64,000 bases of DNA from Methylomarinum sp965277025 (GTDB taxonomy: Bacteria; Pseudomonadota; Gammaproteobacteria; Methylococcales; Methylomonadaceae). The position numbers and the translations under genes were made by a program. The stretch's first letter is position 1. The number at the start of each line of letters is the position of its first letter. This document shows, piece by piece, positions 23,706 to 30,813 of this stretch. The stretch is taken from assembly GCA_965277025.1 (NCBI GenBank), contig OZ255706.1, positions 3,534,001 to 3,598,000 of the forward strand, in the 5' to 3' direction. The notes under the pieces were generated by a model. It did no database searches and had not been told where the DNA came from. It worked only from the letters and a program-made list of their open reading frames with translations.

Positions 23706-23782
23706 AGCGTGTTTTCCTCCATTAGCATGCGCATCAAAAAAGACATATAATGATGCTTGTTTATGATTATAAAGAGTAATTT
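23706..23782. promoter_or_regulatory. Divergent promoter region between cas2-3 and vapB1
   Basis: A 77-bp gap from which cas2-3 reads left and the VapBC-type pair reads right. On the plus strand TATAAT (23746-23751) is embedded in an inverted repeat, GCATCA at 23731-23736 and TGATGC at 23751-23756, a likely antitoxin operator. On the minus strand ATTATA at 23766-23771 reads as a TATAAT -10 for cas2-3. An antitoxin bound here could influence both genes; that is inference. Confidence 0.55.
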
Positions 23783-23983
23783 ATGCGCACAACCATCAAT
23801 ATCGATGACTGCTTGTATCAACAGGCCGTCGCTCTGACGGGTAAGAAAGAAAAAACGGCCTTGATTCGTGATGCCTTGCAAGCATTGATCGAGCGGGAAA
23901 GCGCCCGCCGACTGGCGCGTTTGGGAGGTTCCGAGCCTGAGTTGGAGACGGTTCCCCGCCGCCAATCGAGTGATAGCGCCTGA
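23783..23983 (+). CDS. VapB-family antitoxin 1
   Basis: A 66-residue protein with the short N-terminal DNA-binding pattern MRTTINIDDCLYQQAVALTG followed by KEKTALIRDALQALIERESARRLARLGG, the hallmark of the VapB (PF09957-type) antitoxins that pair with PIN toxins. The RLARLGG helix normally contacts the toxin. It is directly followed by a PIN-domain gene. It sits on the strand opposite to cas2-3 and cas1, which it separates together with the next five genes. Confidence 0.85.
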   Translation: MRTTINIDDCLYQQAVALTGKKEKTALIRDALQALIERESARRLARLGGSEPELETVPRRQSSDSA

Positions 23984-23985
23984 TA

Positions 23986-24348
23986 GTGATTCTGGTTGAT
24001 ACTTCGGTCTGGATTGATTTTTTGCGTTCAGGCGATGCACGGCTGTCGAGCTTGCTGGAATCGAATCAGGTCTGTATGCATTCGATGATTGCAGGCGAAC
24101 TGGCTTGCGGCAATTTGCGGCAACGAAAGGCGCTTTTGTCGTTGTGGAACAATCTGCCCAAAGTGACGGAAGCTTCTCATGCCGAGGCCTTGTTTTTTCT
24201 GGAGCAGAAGCGGCTGATGGGACGGGGTATCGGTTATGTTGATTTGCATTTACTTGTCGCCACCGCCCTTTCACCGGACACCCGGCTATGGACGCGCGAT
24301 AAGCGTTTGCAGAAAATCGCGGGGGATCTAAAACTATCATTTCTTTGA
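23986..24348 (+). CDS. VapC-type PIN-domain toxin 1
   Basis: A 120-residue PIN ribonuclease with a GTG start 2 nt after the vapB1 stop. Acidic active-site residues are visible in MILVDTSVWIDFLR (Asp5), SMIAGELACG (Glu at about 38) and GIGYVDLHLLVA (Asp at about 82), followed by WTRDKRL. PIN toxins of this family cut tRNA or rRNA and stop translation. Cognate of the antitoxin just upstream. Full length, no sign of decay. Confidence 0.87.
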   Translation: MILVDTSVWIDFLRSGDARLSSLLESNQVCMHSMIAGELACGNLRQRKALLSLWNNLPKVTEASHAEALFFLEQKRLMGRGIGYVDLHLLVATALSPDTRLWTRDKRLQKIAGDLKLSFL

Positions 24349-24374
24349 TCTTAGACTATATTTGAAATTTAACG

Positions 24375-24393
24375 TATATATTATTAATATATA
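24375..24393 (+). promoter_or_regulatory. Operator upstream of the second TA pair
   Basis: Perfect palindrome TATATATTA-T-TAATATATA in a very AT-rich 70-bp gap ahead of the AbrB-type antitoxin. It is a plausible autoregulatory operator and promoter region; the binding protein is inferred from position. Confidence 0.5.
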
Positions 24394-24419
24394 TTAATTC
24401 AATAAAGATGAGGCCTACC

Positions 24420-24650
24420 ATGACAACAACACGCGTATTCAAAAGCGGTAATTCGCAAGCGGTAAGGATTCCCAAAGAGTTCCAGCTTGATGTTGATGAA
24501 GTGGAAATTTTTCGGCGCGGGGATGAAATCGTACTGCTTCCCAAAAAAAAGAACTTGGCAGAAGCATTTGAGTTGATCACCCAGCTTTCTGATGACTTTT
24601 TGGCAGATGGCCGTGATGATACCCCGCCCCAGGAACGGAATTTTGATTGA
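24420..24650 (+). CDS. VapB/MazE-like AbrB-fold antitoxin 2
   Basis: A 76-residue protein with the swapped-hairpin AbrB/SpoVT fold signature MTTTRVFKSGNSQAVRIPKE and RRGDEIVLLPKK, followed by a toxin-binding tail. I chose the ATG at 24420 because GAGG lies 6-7 nt upstream; an upstream ATG at 24408 would bury that ribosome-binding site in the coding region. The stop overlaps the next start (ATGA arrangement), so it is coupled to the PIN toxin that follows. The fold is different from the first antitoxin, so this pair is not a simple duplication of the first. Confidence 0.85.
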   Translation: MTTTRVFKSGNSQAVRIPKEFQLDVDEVEIFRRGDEIVLLPKKKNLAEAFELITQLSDDFLADGRDDTPPQERNFD

Positions 24651-25054
24651 TGGCTATGCGCTATTTTCTGGATACGGATACGTTTATTTACATCAAAAAC
24701 AACCATCCACCCAAAGTTTTGCAACGTTTTAATGGTATGGAAGCCGGTACAGTCGGTATATCCGTCATTACCTACGGAGAACTGATTCGGGGAGCGCAAC
24801 GCAGTCAGCACCAAGCCAGAAATTTTCAGATTCTGAATCAGTTGCTTCAATTGATTCCCGTTTGTTCCATGCCTGTGGAAGCTGGACGCTTTTATGGCGA
24901 GATACGCTCCATGCTTGAGAAAAAAGGGCAAATCATTGGTAATAACGATTTGTGGATCGCCGCCCACGCCTTGTCCCTGAATCTGACCCTGGTTACCCAC
25001 AATAGCCGTGAATTTTCGCGGGTTGACGGTTTGCTTATTGAAAACTGGGTATAA
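24650..25054 (+). CDS. VapC-type PIN-domain toxin 2
   Basis: A PIN protein of about 134 residues. Active-site acidic residues appear in FLDTDTFIYIK, VITYGELIRGA and GNNDLWIAAHAL, with LVTHNSREF near the end, typical of the VapC group whose partners are AbrB-type VapB antitoxins (the initiator-tRNA-cutting VapCs belong to this group; the substrate here is not known). The start codon overlaps the antitoxin stop by one base. Confidence 0.87.
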   Translation: MAMRYFLDTDTFIYIKNNHPPKVLQRFNGMEAGTVGISVITYGELIRGAQRSQHQARNFQILNQLLQLIPVCSMPVEAGRFYGEIRSMLEKKGQIIGNNDLWIAAHALSLNLTLVTHNSREFSRVDGLLIENWV

Positions 25055-25080
25055 GGTCTTATCCATCAAGATGCCCCCTC

Positions 25081-25109
25081 TTGACCAAGTTGGTCAGAAT
25101 TGATATTCT
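25081..25109 (+). promoter_or_regulatory. Promoter with operator of the third TA pair
   Basis: TTGACC (25081-25086), 17 bp, TATTCT (25104-25109): a good sigma-70-type promoter. The -35 box lies inside a perfect palindrome, TGACCAA-G-TTGGTCA at 25082-25096, a likely autoregulatory operator for the Phd-type antitoxin downstream. Confidence 0.6.
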
Positions 25110-25137
25110 TGTCATTATTTCACACCCGATGATTCGT

Positions 25138-25374
25138 ATGCCTCAAGTTAATATTTATCAAGCCAAAACCCATTTATCCCAACTGGTTGAACAGGCGCGT
25201 CATGGCGATACAGTAATTATTGCTAAATCGGGTAAGCCGGTCGCCAAACTGGTCGCACTGAACAGTCCCAATGACACGTTTTGTTTCGGCACGCTAACAG
25301 GCAAAATCCATATCCGTGATGATTTTGACAAGCCCTTACCCGATGAGATTCTGGATGAATTCGAGGCCGGTTGA
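25138..25374 (+). CDS. Phd/YefM-family antitoxin 3
   Basis: A 78-residue protein beginning MPQVNIYQAKTHLSQLVEQA, then DTVIIAKSGKPVAKLVAL, the diagnostic Phd/YefM DNA-binding fold. I chose the ATG at 25138 because family members start one to three residues before the VNI strand; 25129 is an alternative. The C-terminal tail (RDDFDKPLPDEILDEFE) matches antitoxins that pair with PIN toxins of the next gene's type. The stop lies directly before the toxin start. Confidence 0.82.
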   Translation: MPQVNIYQAKTHLSQLVEQARHGDTVIIAKSGKPVAKLVALNSPNDTFCFGTLTGKIHIRDDFDKPLPDEILDEFEAG

Positions 25375-25376
25375 AA

Positions 25377-25754
25377 ATGCGTTTGTTGCTGGATACGCAT
25401 ATCATTTTGTGGGCCTTGTCCGACCCGGACAAATTGCCGGTCAAGGCACAAAACCTGATTGAACAGGCGGATCAACTTTTTGTCAGTTCGGCATCTTTTT
25501 GGGAAATGGCGATAAAATCCCGGTTGGGAAAACTCGATATGGATTTTCCGTTGTTTCTGTCTGAACTGAGCCGGCAAAATGTCCTTGAGTTGCCGATACG
25601 CTGGCAACATACCGAGCAAATCCGTTTGCTTGAAACGTATCACCGTGATCCTTTCGATCATATACTGATTGCCCAGGCCATGACAGAACCGCTTTTTTTG
25701 TTGACGCATGATAAAATTCTCAGTCGTTACTCTAAACTGGTGATTCTGGTTTAG
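25377..25754 (+). CDS. PIN-domain toxin 3
   Basis: A 125-residue PIN protein: LLLDTHIILWALSD holds the first acidic residue, SASFWEMAIKSRLGKL the second, and RDPFDHILIAQAM the third, with LLTHDKILSRY near the end. This is the COG3744-type PIN group that usually partners Phd antitoxins, as here. Its last 23 bp overlap the 3' end of cas1 on the opposite strand, so the toxin-antitoxin block joins cas1 with no gap. Confidence 0.85.
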   Translation: MRLLLDTHIILWALSDPDKLPVKAQNLIEQADQLFVSSASFWEMAIKSRLGKLDMDFPLFLSELSRQNVLELPIRWQHTEQIRLLETYHRDPFDHILIAQAMTEPLFLLTHDKILSRYSKLVILV

Positions 25755-26712
25755 GTTTCTTTTCGCCGACTTTCCAGCTTTGCAACGCGGCCTGTTTGAC
25801 ACAACCAAACATAAAATCCAGCGCCTTGTGCTGGGTGAATTTTTGCAGGATCTGCTGGCGAAATTCCTGTTCGGACATCTGCTCTTTGGCGCAGATAAAC
25901 GCCCAGGGCAGAATGATGGCGTCCTTGATTAAATCGGCGACATCAAACACCAGTGCGCCGCGCCGGGTTTTGCCATGCATGACGGCGAAACCGTGCGGAA
26001 CCCCTAATACCCACAAGGTGGTAGCACCCAAACCATAGGCCAGATAATTGCCATGATTGAGAAAGGCGTTGGCGTCATCGCTGCTGTCGAAATCACGCAC
26101 AAAATCTTCTGTCTGGGTGTGCGTGACCGCTATTTTGTACAACTGTTTGGTCAGTTGCGCTTCCAGCAGCAAAAGCCGGGTGACGTTCGGGGCTTGTTCA
26201 ATTTTATCGGCAAAACCTTTTAATGCCTGATTGATGGCTTCATCCTCGGCATAAATCCCTTCGCTTTGTAAATCCTTGTCTTTTTCCCAGACTTGTTGAA
26301 TGTAGCGAATGCGTTGTTGCTGAAACTGTTTGGCGACTGCCAGACGTTTGTCTTCCTCGAACCAGAAGGACAACCAACCTTGAATATATTCGGTGGGCCG
26401 GTATTCGCTCTGTGGCGTCAACCATTCGATTTCATTGCCCATTAGCAACGGCGTTCCGCCGCCACCGCAAAAGCCGATGAGTACACCGGCCGAAGCCAGC
26501 ATTCTGACCGCTGCCTGGGTGATGGAGGTGCCGGTGCCGAGCAGAATCACCGTGGTATTGGCGATGGGAATATTCCAGTATTGCTTTTCTTCCCGCGCTT
26601 CGGTCAGATAAAGAACTCGGCCATCTTTTTGCATCACCCGGCAGTGTTCCAGGTAATAGATATTGGCGCGTTTGGAATGCAGGATGGCTTTTAGATCAGT
26701 GAGTTGTTCCAT
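25732..26712 (-). CDS. cas1: Cas1, type I-F integrase
   Basis: A 326-residue Cas1 of the I-F branch: LKAILHSKRANIYYLEHCRV near the start, GTGTSITQAAVRMLASAGVLIGF in the first third, LLLEAQLTKQLYK around the catalytic glutamate, and NYLAYGLGATTLWVLGVPHG followed by GALVFDVADLIKDAIILPWAF with the catalytic histidine and aspartates. It integrates new spacers with the Cas2 part of Cas2-3. It is on the cas strand but cut off from cas2-3 by three TA pairs on the other strand, and its tail overlaps the third toxin. In the Shewanella I-F2 locus cas1 sits directly upstream of cas2-3, so the TA block looks inserted. Confidence 0.94.
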   Translation of the reverse strand: MEQLTDLKAILHSKRANIYYLEHCRVMQKDGRVLYLTEAREEKQYWNIPIANTTVILLGTGTSITQAAVRMLASAGVLIGFCGGGGTPLLMGNEIEWLTPQSEYRPTEYIQGWLSFWFEEDKRLAVAKQFQQQRIRYIQQVWEKDKDLQSEGIYAEDEAINQALKGFADKIEQAPNVTRLLLLEAQLTKQLYKIAVTHTQTEDFVRDFDSSDDANAFLNHGNYLAYGLGATTLWVLGVPHGFAVMHGKTRRGALVFDVADLIKDAIILPWAFICAKEQMSEQEFRQQILQKFTQHKALDFMFGCVKQAALQSWKVGEKKPKPESPV

Positions 26713-26718
26713 GTTGTT

Positions 26719-27105
26719 TTACCCAAGAAACACATTAAATTTCAACCGCCGCCAGGTTGGTTGCATAATATCCAGATGCGCAATTGTGACGACCATTTTT
26801 TGCTGCCGTTGCAAAAGCTGGGCGATAACGCCGTTGTAACAACGGGGCACATAACCCAACTTAGTATGTCGCCAGTAAACTTCCACCGCCAAATCGTCAT
26901 AACTATTTTCGGGCTCGGCCTGTAAACTTAACAAATCACCAGGCGAAAATTGCTGTTGCACGTTTTCCCCTTGATAAAACTGATAACCCGCCACAAAACA
27001 GTCCAGCAACAACACTTCTTTAACAAAATGAGTTTTTTTAGCGCTGGCGGATAAACAAAAACCTGCCAATCCCATCAGAGCTGACATAAATCGTCTTCTT
27101 TGCAT
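26719..27105 (-). CDS. HIRAN-domain protein with export signal, upstream of cas1
   Basis: A 128-residue protein. Residues 1-22 (MQRRRFMSALMGLAGFCLSA) look like a signal peptide, with RRR before a hydrophobic stretch as in Tat signals. The remainder is a HIRAN domain: VAGYQFYQGE, LSLQAEPENSYDDLAVEVYW, LGYVPRCYNGVIAQLL. HIRAN domains in HLTF-type helicases bind single-stranded 3' ends; stand-alone bacterial ones are of unknown role. The stop lies 6 bp before the cas1 start on the same strand, so the two are likely co-transcribed. An exported DNA-end-binding domain beside cas1 is odd, and the signal may be misread if the protein stays in the cell. Confidence 0.75.
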   Translation of the reverse strand: MQRRRFMSALMGLAGFCLSASAKKTHFVKEVLLLDCFVAGYQFYQGENVQQQFSPGDLLSLQAEPENSYDDLAVEVYWRHTKLGYVPRCYNGVIAQLLQRQQKMVVTIAHLDIMQPTWRRLKFNVFLG

Positions 27106-27160
27106 GGATGCCTCCAGTTTTTTATTAACGAGAAAAATACCGGCATTGTTATTTTGGCAG

Positions 27161-27192
27161 AACTGGTAGCCACCGGCGTTAGCCAGCAGTTT
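27161..27192 (+). repeat. 32-bp direct repeat, left boundary of the I-E module
   Basis: AACTGGTAGCC...CCAGCAGTTT, identical over 32 bp and in the same orientation to 39247-39278. It lies between the HIRAN gene and the trailer end of the I-E array. I found no further copy in the window. A partial inverted symmetry (CTGG...CCAG) means it could be a REP-type element. Confidence 0.85.
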
Positions 27193-27220
27193 TTTGCAGT
27201 CAAAAACAAGCTATTATCAC

Positions 27221-28969
27221 ACTCAAATCCCCACGGGTGTGGGGAACGCATCTATTTCCTGTGGCGTAGTGGGTTTTTTGTCCGGTTCATCCCCACGGGT
27301 GTGGGGAACGCTATTGACGACAATACTGATATGTTTGATGACGGCGGTTCATCCCCACGGGTGTGGGGAACGCCTCTGATCGCAAGGTCGTAAAAGCCGA
27401 CTTTACGGTTCATCCCCACGGGTGTGGGGAACGCACCTTTGTTTTGTGTGGCCATAAAGCAATCTCCGGTTCATCCCCACGGGTGTGGGGAACGCCGAAT
27501 TTGAGCCACTCCGCCAACGATTCTTCATCGGTTCATCCCCACGGGTGTGGGGAACGCAAAAAACCGCCGATTTGATTCCGCTATGTCATCCGGTTCATCC
27601 CCACGGGTGTGGGGAACGCTTTTCGGCGGTTTAAAAGGACGGGGATTCAAACGGTTCATCCCCACGGGTGTGGGGAACGCCCCGGATCGGATAGCGGATT
27701 TTGATGTTTTTTACGGTTCATCCCCACGGGTGTGGGGAACGCGAAGTCATGGCTCGTAACGGATATTCTACCGTGCGGTTCATCCCCACGGGTGTGGGGA
27801 ACGCTATCCCGATAAATCTTATCATGGCTGGGTTGGCGGTTCATCCCCACGGGTGTGGGGAACGCATCTTTGATGGCTTTTTGGGCGCAGGCAATCACGG
27901 TTCATCCCCACGGGTGTGGGGAACGCTCCTGCGGCCTGAATTATACGATCATTCAGTGCTGGTTCATCCCCACGGGTGTGGGGAACGCGCAACAGTATCT
28001 CTTCCAGCGTCGCGTGCCCTGCGGTTCATCCCCACGGGTGTGGGGAACGCAGCAACGAGTTTGGTGACTAATTTGTCATGATCGGTTCATCCCCACGGGT
28101 GTGGGGAACGCCTTGATGGAGATAACGTCATCGGGATCATCGACGGTTCATCCCCACGGGTGTGGGGAACGCATCTGCCCTCGCCGGTCGTAATGGCCAT
28201 AGCGCGGTTCATCCCCACGGGTGTGGGGAACGCTTTACCGACACCGGCACCGCCGAACAGACCAACGGTTCATCCCCACGGGTGTGGGGAACGCGTTTAC
28301 GCACTGATGCCGCTGGTCGCTTTTTCCGGTTCATCCCCACGGGTGTGGGGAACGCGGCCTGTTCAACCATGGCGCAGGCGCTAATCTGCGGTTCATCCCC
28401 ACGGGTGTGGGGAACGCGGACGACCCGACACCCAGGCTATACCAGCAGTCGGTTCATCCCCACGGGTGTGGGGAACGCACAGGAGATAGCTGGTACAGTT
28501 GCGTGGATAATGGTTCATCCCCACGGGTGTGGGGAACGCACCACAGGCCAATTCACCGGCCAGCAGTTTGAAGGTTCATCCCCACGGGTGTGGGGAACGC
28601 AATACGAAGGAACGTATAGCGCTGATGAAACGCGGTTCATCCCCACGGGTGTGGGGAACGCCATAAAATCTATGTTCAACACAATTCTTTTTACGGTTCA
28701 TCCCCACGGGTGTGGGGAACGCTAAGGTATCCTGTTTTACCAATAATCTGTTTTTGGTTCATCCCCACGGGTGTGGGGAACGCGCAAAGGGCGATCAGTA
28801 TTATGGGCTTGGCTCATCGGTTCATCCCCACGGGTGTGGGGAACGCTTTTTATCTCTTTTCCTGAAGCTCCCCTGCCACGGTTCATCCCCACGGGTGTGG
28901 GGAACGCTTTTCCATCATGGAGCCACAGGACATTTCACCACGGTTCATCCCCACGGGTGTGGGGAACGC
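27221..28969 (-). CRISPR. Type I-E CRISPR array, 28 spacers
   Basis: Twenty-nine copies of a 29-bp repeat, GCGTTCCCCA...GATGAACCG on the minus strand, spaced 61-63 bp apart (spacers mostly 32-33 nt). The form is the standard I-E repeat with a GC-rich hairpin cut by Cas6e. The last base of the repeat (plus-strand first base) varies, most often C. The leftmost repeat (27221-27249) is degenerate in its first bases, as expected at the trailer end, and the leader is at the right next to cas2e, so transcription runs leftward. Spacers look unlike those of the I-F array by eye, and I saw no duplicate among them. Confidence 0.98.
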
Positions 28970-29063
28970 ACTAATCTTAACATATTGTTAAATAAAAGAA
29001 AAAACAGGCTGCCATTTTCTACCAGCAAAAATGGCTTTTTTATCTTCCAAATTTTTAAAGAGC
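28970..29063 (-). promoter_or_regulatory. Leader of the I-E array
   Basis: AT-rich 94 bp between the first repeat and the cas2e stop. It holds a palindrome, TTAACA-TAT-TGTTAA (28977-28991), 7 bp from the first repeat, and a hairpin GCCATTTT/AAAATGGC (29011-29018 and 29028-29035) with T-runs on both sides that could end cas operon transcription or readthrough from the other strand. Position and composition fit a leader. Confidence 0.7.
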
Positions 29064-29357
29064 TTAGGTTCCATCGGCCTCGACCGGATAAAAGGACACC
29101 AGCTTCAAACCGTCTATTTCTACTGGTAAACGGCGGTTTTCGCCCAGGGTCATAAAATCAAAACCGGATTCGGTGTTGGTGCTCCAGGCCATAATGGCAT
29201 TGCCGTCTTCTATGCCGGCTTCGACTTGCCGCCATAGCATATCGCGCACTTTGGCGGACAAATCACCGATATAAACGCCGGCGCGAATTTCTATCATCCA
29301 GACGGCCAAACGCCCTCGCAACCGGGGCGGAGCGTTTTCAACTACGATGACCAACAT
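29064..29357 (-). CDS. cas2e: Cas2e
   Basis: A 97-residue Cas2 of the I-E type (CRISPR-associated endoribonuclease Cas2 family): MLVIVVENAPPRLRGRLAVW, AGVYIGDLSAKVRDMLW, NTESGFDFMTLGENRRLPVE. I chose the ATG at 29357, which gives the family's start; it overlaps the end of cas1e by 20 bp. In the integration complex Cas2e is the structural bridge between two Cas1 dimers. Last gene of the I-E operon, next to the leader. Confidence 0.95.
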   Translation of the reverse strand: MLVIVVENAPPRLRGRLAVWMIEIRAGVYIGDLSAKVRDMLWRQVEAGIEDGNAIMAWSTNTESGFDFMTLGENRRLPVEIDGLKLVSFYPVEADGT

Positions 29358-30255
29358 CGCCGATACTCTCTGGATTAGGGATGGCAGGTTCGATATTTTC
29401 TGCCGCAGGTTCAGGGATGTCCAGCTCGCCCGCCGCGAGCACTTCTTCAATGGTGGGAATGATTTTTTTGAGAATTTTTTTCTGCCGAAAAATATCCCGA
29501 CACATCAAGCGGACTTCGCGTTCGGGATCAGGATAATTTTTGGCGGCTATTTTAAAGGCATGCGGGATAATGTCATCAAATTTAAACAGGTCGGCAATAT
29601 CATAAACAAATGACAAGGGTTTGCCGGTATGGATAAATCCTATGGCGGGGGCGTATCCCGCCGCCAGCACAGCGGCTTCGCTGATGCCGTAAAGACAGGC
29701 AGTGGCGGCGCTGATACAGCGATTGGGCATATCGCTGTTATCCCAGTGGTTGCGATCATATCGCCGACCTTTCCATTCCACTCCGGCCTGCTTTGCCAGC
29801 AGTTGGTAGGTTTTTCTAACCCTGGCGCCTTCGATGCCGCGAAGCTGTTCGACGCTACGGCGTTGGGGCGGTTCTTCGCCAAAGCGGATTTCATACATTT
29901 TACGCACGACTTTCAGCCGGGCGCTATCATCCAGCGCCAGTTTCGCCTGATACAGCAGCCGGTCGGAACGCGCGCCGCCTGGCTGACCGGAAGCATAGAG
30001 CCTGACGCCGGCGTCACCAACCCAGACCAGCAAGGTTCCAGCTCTGGCGGCCAGCGCGGCGGCATGGTGCGATACCCGGGTGCCGGGTTCGAGCATGATG
30101 CAGGCGATGCTGCCGACCGGAATATGGGTGCGAATACCGGTTTCGTCGATGACGACAAAAGCGCCGTCTTTGACATCGATTTGGCCTTTCTGGATAAAGA
30201 CCATGGAGACTCGTTCTTTCATGGCGATGGGTTTAAGTGGTGGCAGCATCAGCAA
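29338..30255 (-). CDS. cas1e: Cas1e integrase
   Basis: A 305-residue protein aligning closely with E. coli Cas1 over its whole length: KERVSMVFIQKGQIDV, TGIRTHIPVGSIACIMLEPG, YASGQPGGARSDRLLYQAKL, SVEQLRGIEGARVRKTY (catalytic Glu), ISAATACLYGISEAA, and IGFIHTGKPLSFVYDIADLF (catalytic His and Asp). It integrates prespacers at the leader end together with Cas2e. Looks intact, in contrast to cse2 and cas3 of the same system. Confidence 0.96.
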   Translation of the reverse strand: MLMLPPLKPIAMKERVSMVFIQKGQIDVKDGAFVVIDETGIRTHIPVGSIACIMLEPGTRVSHHAAALAARAGTLLVWVGDAGVRLYASGQPGGARSDRLLYQAKLALDDSARLKVVRKMYEIRFGEEPPQRRSVEQLRGIEGARVRKTYQLLAKQAGVEWKGRRYDRNHWDNSDMPNRCISAATACLYGISEAAVLAAGYAPAIGFIHTGKPLSFVYDIADLFKFDDIIPHAFKIAAKNYPDPEREVRLMCRDIFRQKKILKKIIPTIEEVLAAGELDIPEPAAENIEPAIPNPESIGDVGHRS

Positions 30256-30606
30256 TCAGGCAATAACAGTTCTTGGTCGGCGATATTCAAATTTTTTATT
30301 GATCGCATCCATGACAGCGTGTTTGTAATTGTCCGAACCGTCCGACGGCCCATGTCCGATACCGGCCAGTTTTTTCAGTATTCTGAAGATTTTTTTCTTG
30401 TTGCTCAATTTCATTTCTTTATACCGCCACAGGATGTAATTCAAATATTCTTGCTTGCTTTGATGCCTCTTTGACACCACCTCTTTTCAAAGCATCTAAA
30501 CCAGGACAGGGCGTCCAGCAGGTATCATCATGGAATCTGTGACTTTCTTCAATAACCTCACGCGCAGTAAGATCGTCATATCCATGCTCAGAAGCCTTAA
30601 CTTTTT
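30256..30606 (-). pseudogene. Broken small gene upstream of cas1e, function unknown
   Basis: The open frame 30256-30480 encodes a basic 74-residue peptide with QEYLNYILWRYKEMKL. Upstream on the same strand, another frame from 30606 reads convincingly protein-like (HGYDDLTAREVIEE, then DDTCWTPCPGLDALKRGG) and runs into EASKQ, where the first frame has SKQEYLNYIL. An AAGCAAGC duplication near 30450 separates the frames; removing one AAGC joins them into one frame. No start codon is visible upstream before a stop. I do not recognise the family. Either a decayed gene lying between cas1e and the rest of the I-E operon, or a real short ORF beginning GTG at 30480. Confidence 0.4.
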
Positions 30607-30700
30607 CTTACTGAACAAGTCTTTTTATTCTTGCCAGAATATTACCCACTTTTCACCATTTTTCATATCCAAACAGTTATTGTATAGTGATAACGCTCAT

Positions 30701-30773
30701 GAACAGTTGTTTCCAATGGGAACGGTTACATGCTTTTAGCCTGTATGATCCGGTTCGAATCCGGCGCTGTTCA
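30701..30773 (+). tRNA. tRNA-like element (possible pseudo-tRNA)
   Basis: A 73-nt stretch folds as a tRNA: acceptor GAACAGT (30701-30707) pairs with GCTGTTC (30766-30772) with one G-T wobble, T follows at position 8, the T-arm carries TTCGAAT (30754-30760) on a four-pair CCGG stem, and the 7-nt anticodon loop CTTTTAG (30733-30739) has TTT in the anticodon place. Against a working tRNA: the D-arm is short and atypical, the anticodon stem has one mismatch, the T stem lacks its first pair, and no CCA follows. TATAGT at 30683-30688 is a possible -10. It lies in the otherwise non-coding gap 30607-30813, opposite to the cas operon. It could be a remnant, an integration site, or chance. Confidence 0.35.
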
Positions 30774-30813
30774 TGGGCACCCGTCTTTGCCAGCCCCGCC
30801 CGATAACAGGAAA

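Noticed and set aside
23702..24340. A 212-residue minus-strand frame opposite vapBC1
   Set aside because: Composition is proline/serine-rich without a recognisable domain, and it lies wholly antisense to two well-recognised genes and the promoter gap.
17195..26712. A Tn7-like I-F3 CRISPR-transposon
   Set aside because: cas1 and a full cas2-3 with nuclease and helicase motifs are present, no tnsA, tnsB, tnsC or tniQ is seen, and the Cascade genes match I-F2.
27161..27192. An orphan CRISPR repeat or anti-repeat near the I-E array
   Set aside because: The 32-bp sequence does not resemble either repeat type in the window.
27100..29155. Open frames with repeated FIPTGVGNA, GSSPRVWGT, VHPHGCGER or AFPTPVGMNR peptides
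   Set aside because: They are readings of the I-E repeat and spacers, a well-known source of false proteins.
29629..30474. A 281-residue plus-strand frame opposite cas1e
   Set aside because: It is the shadow of cas1e, which matches its family over the full length.
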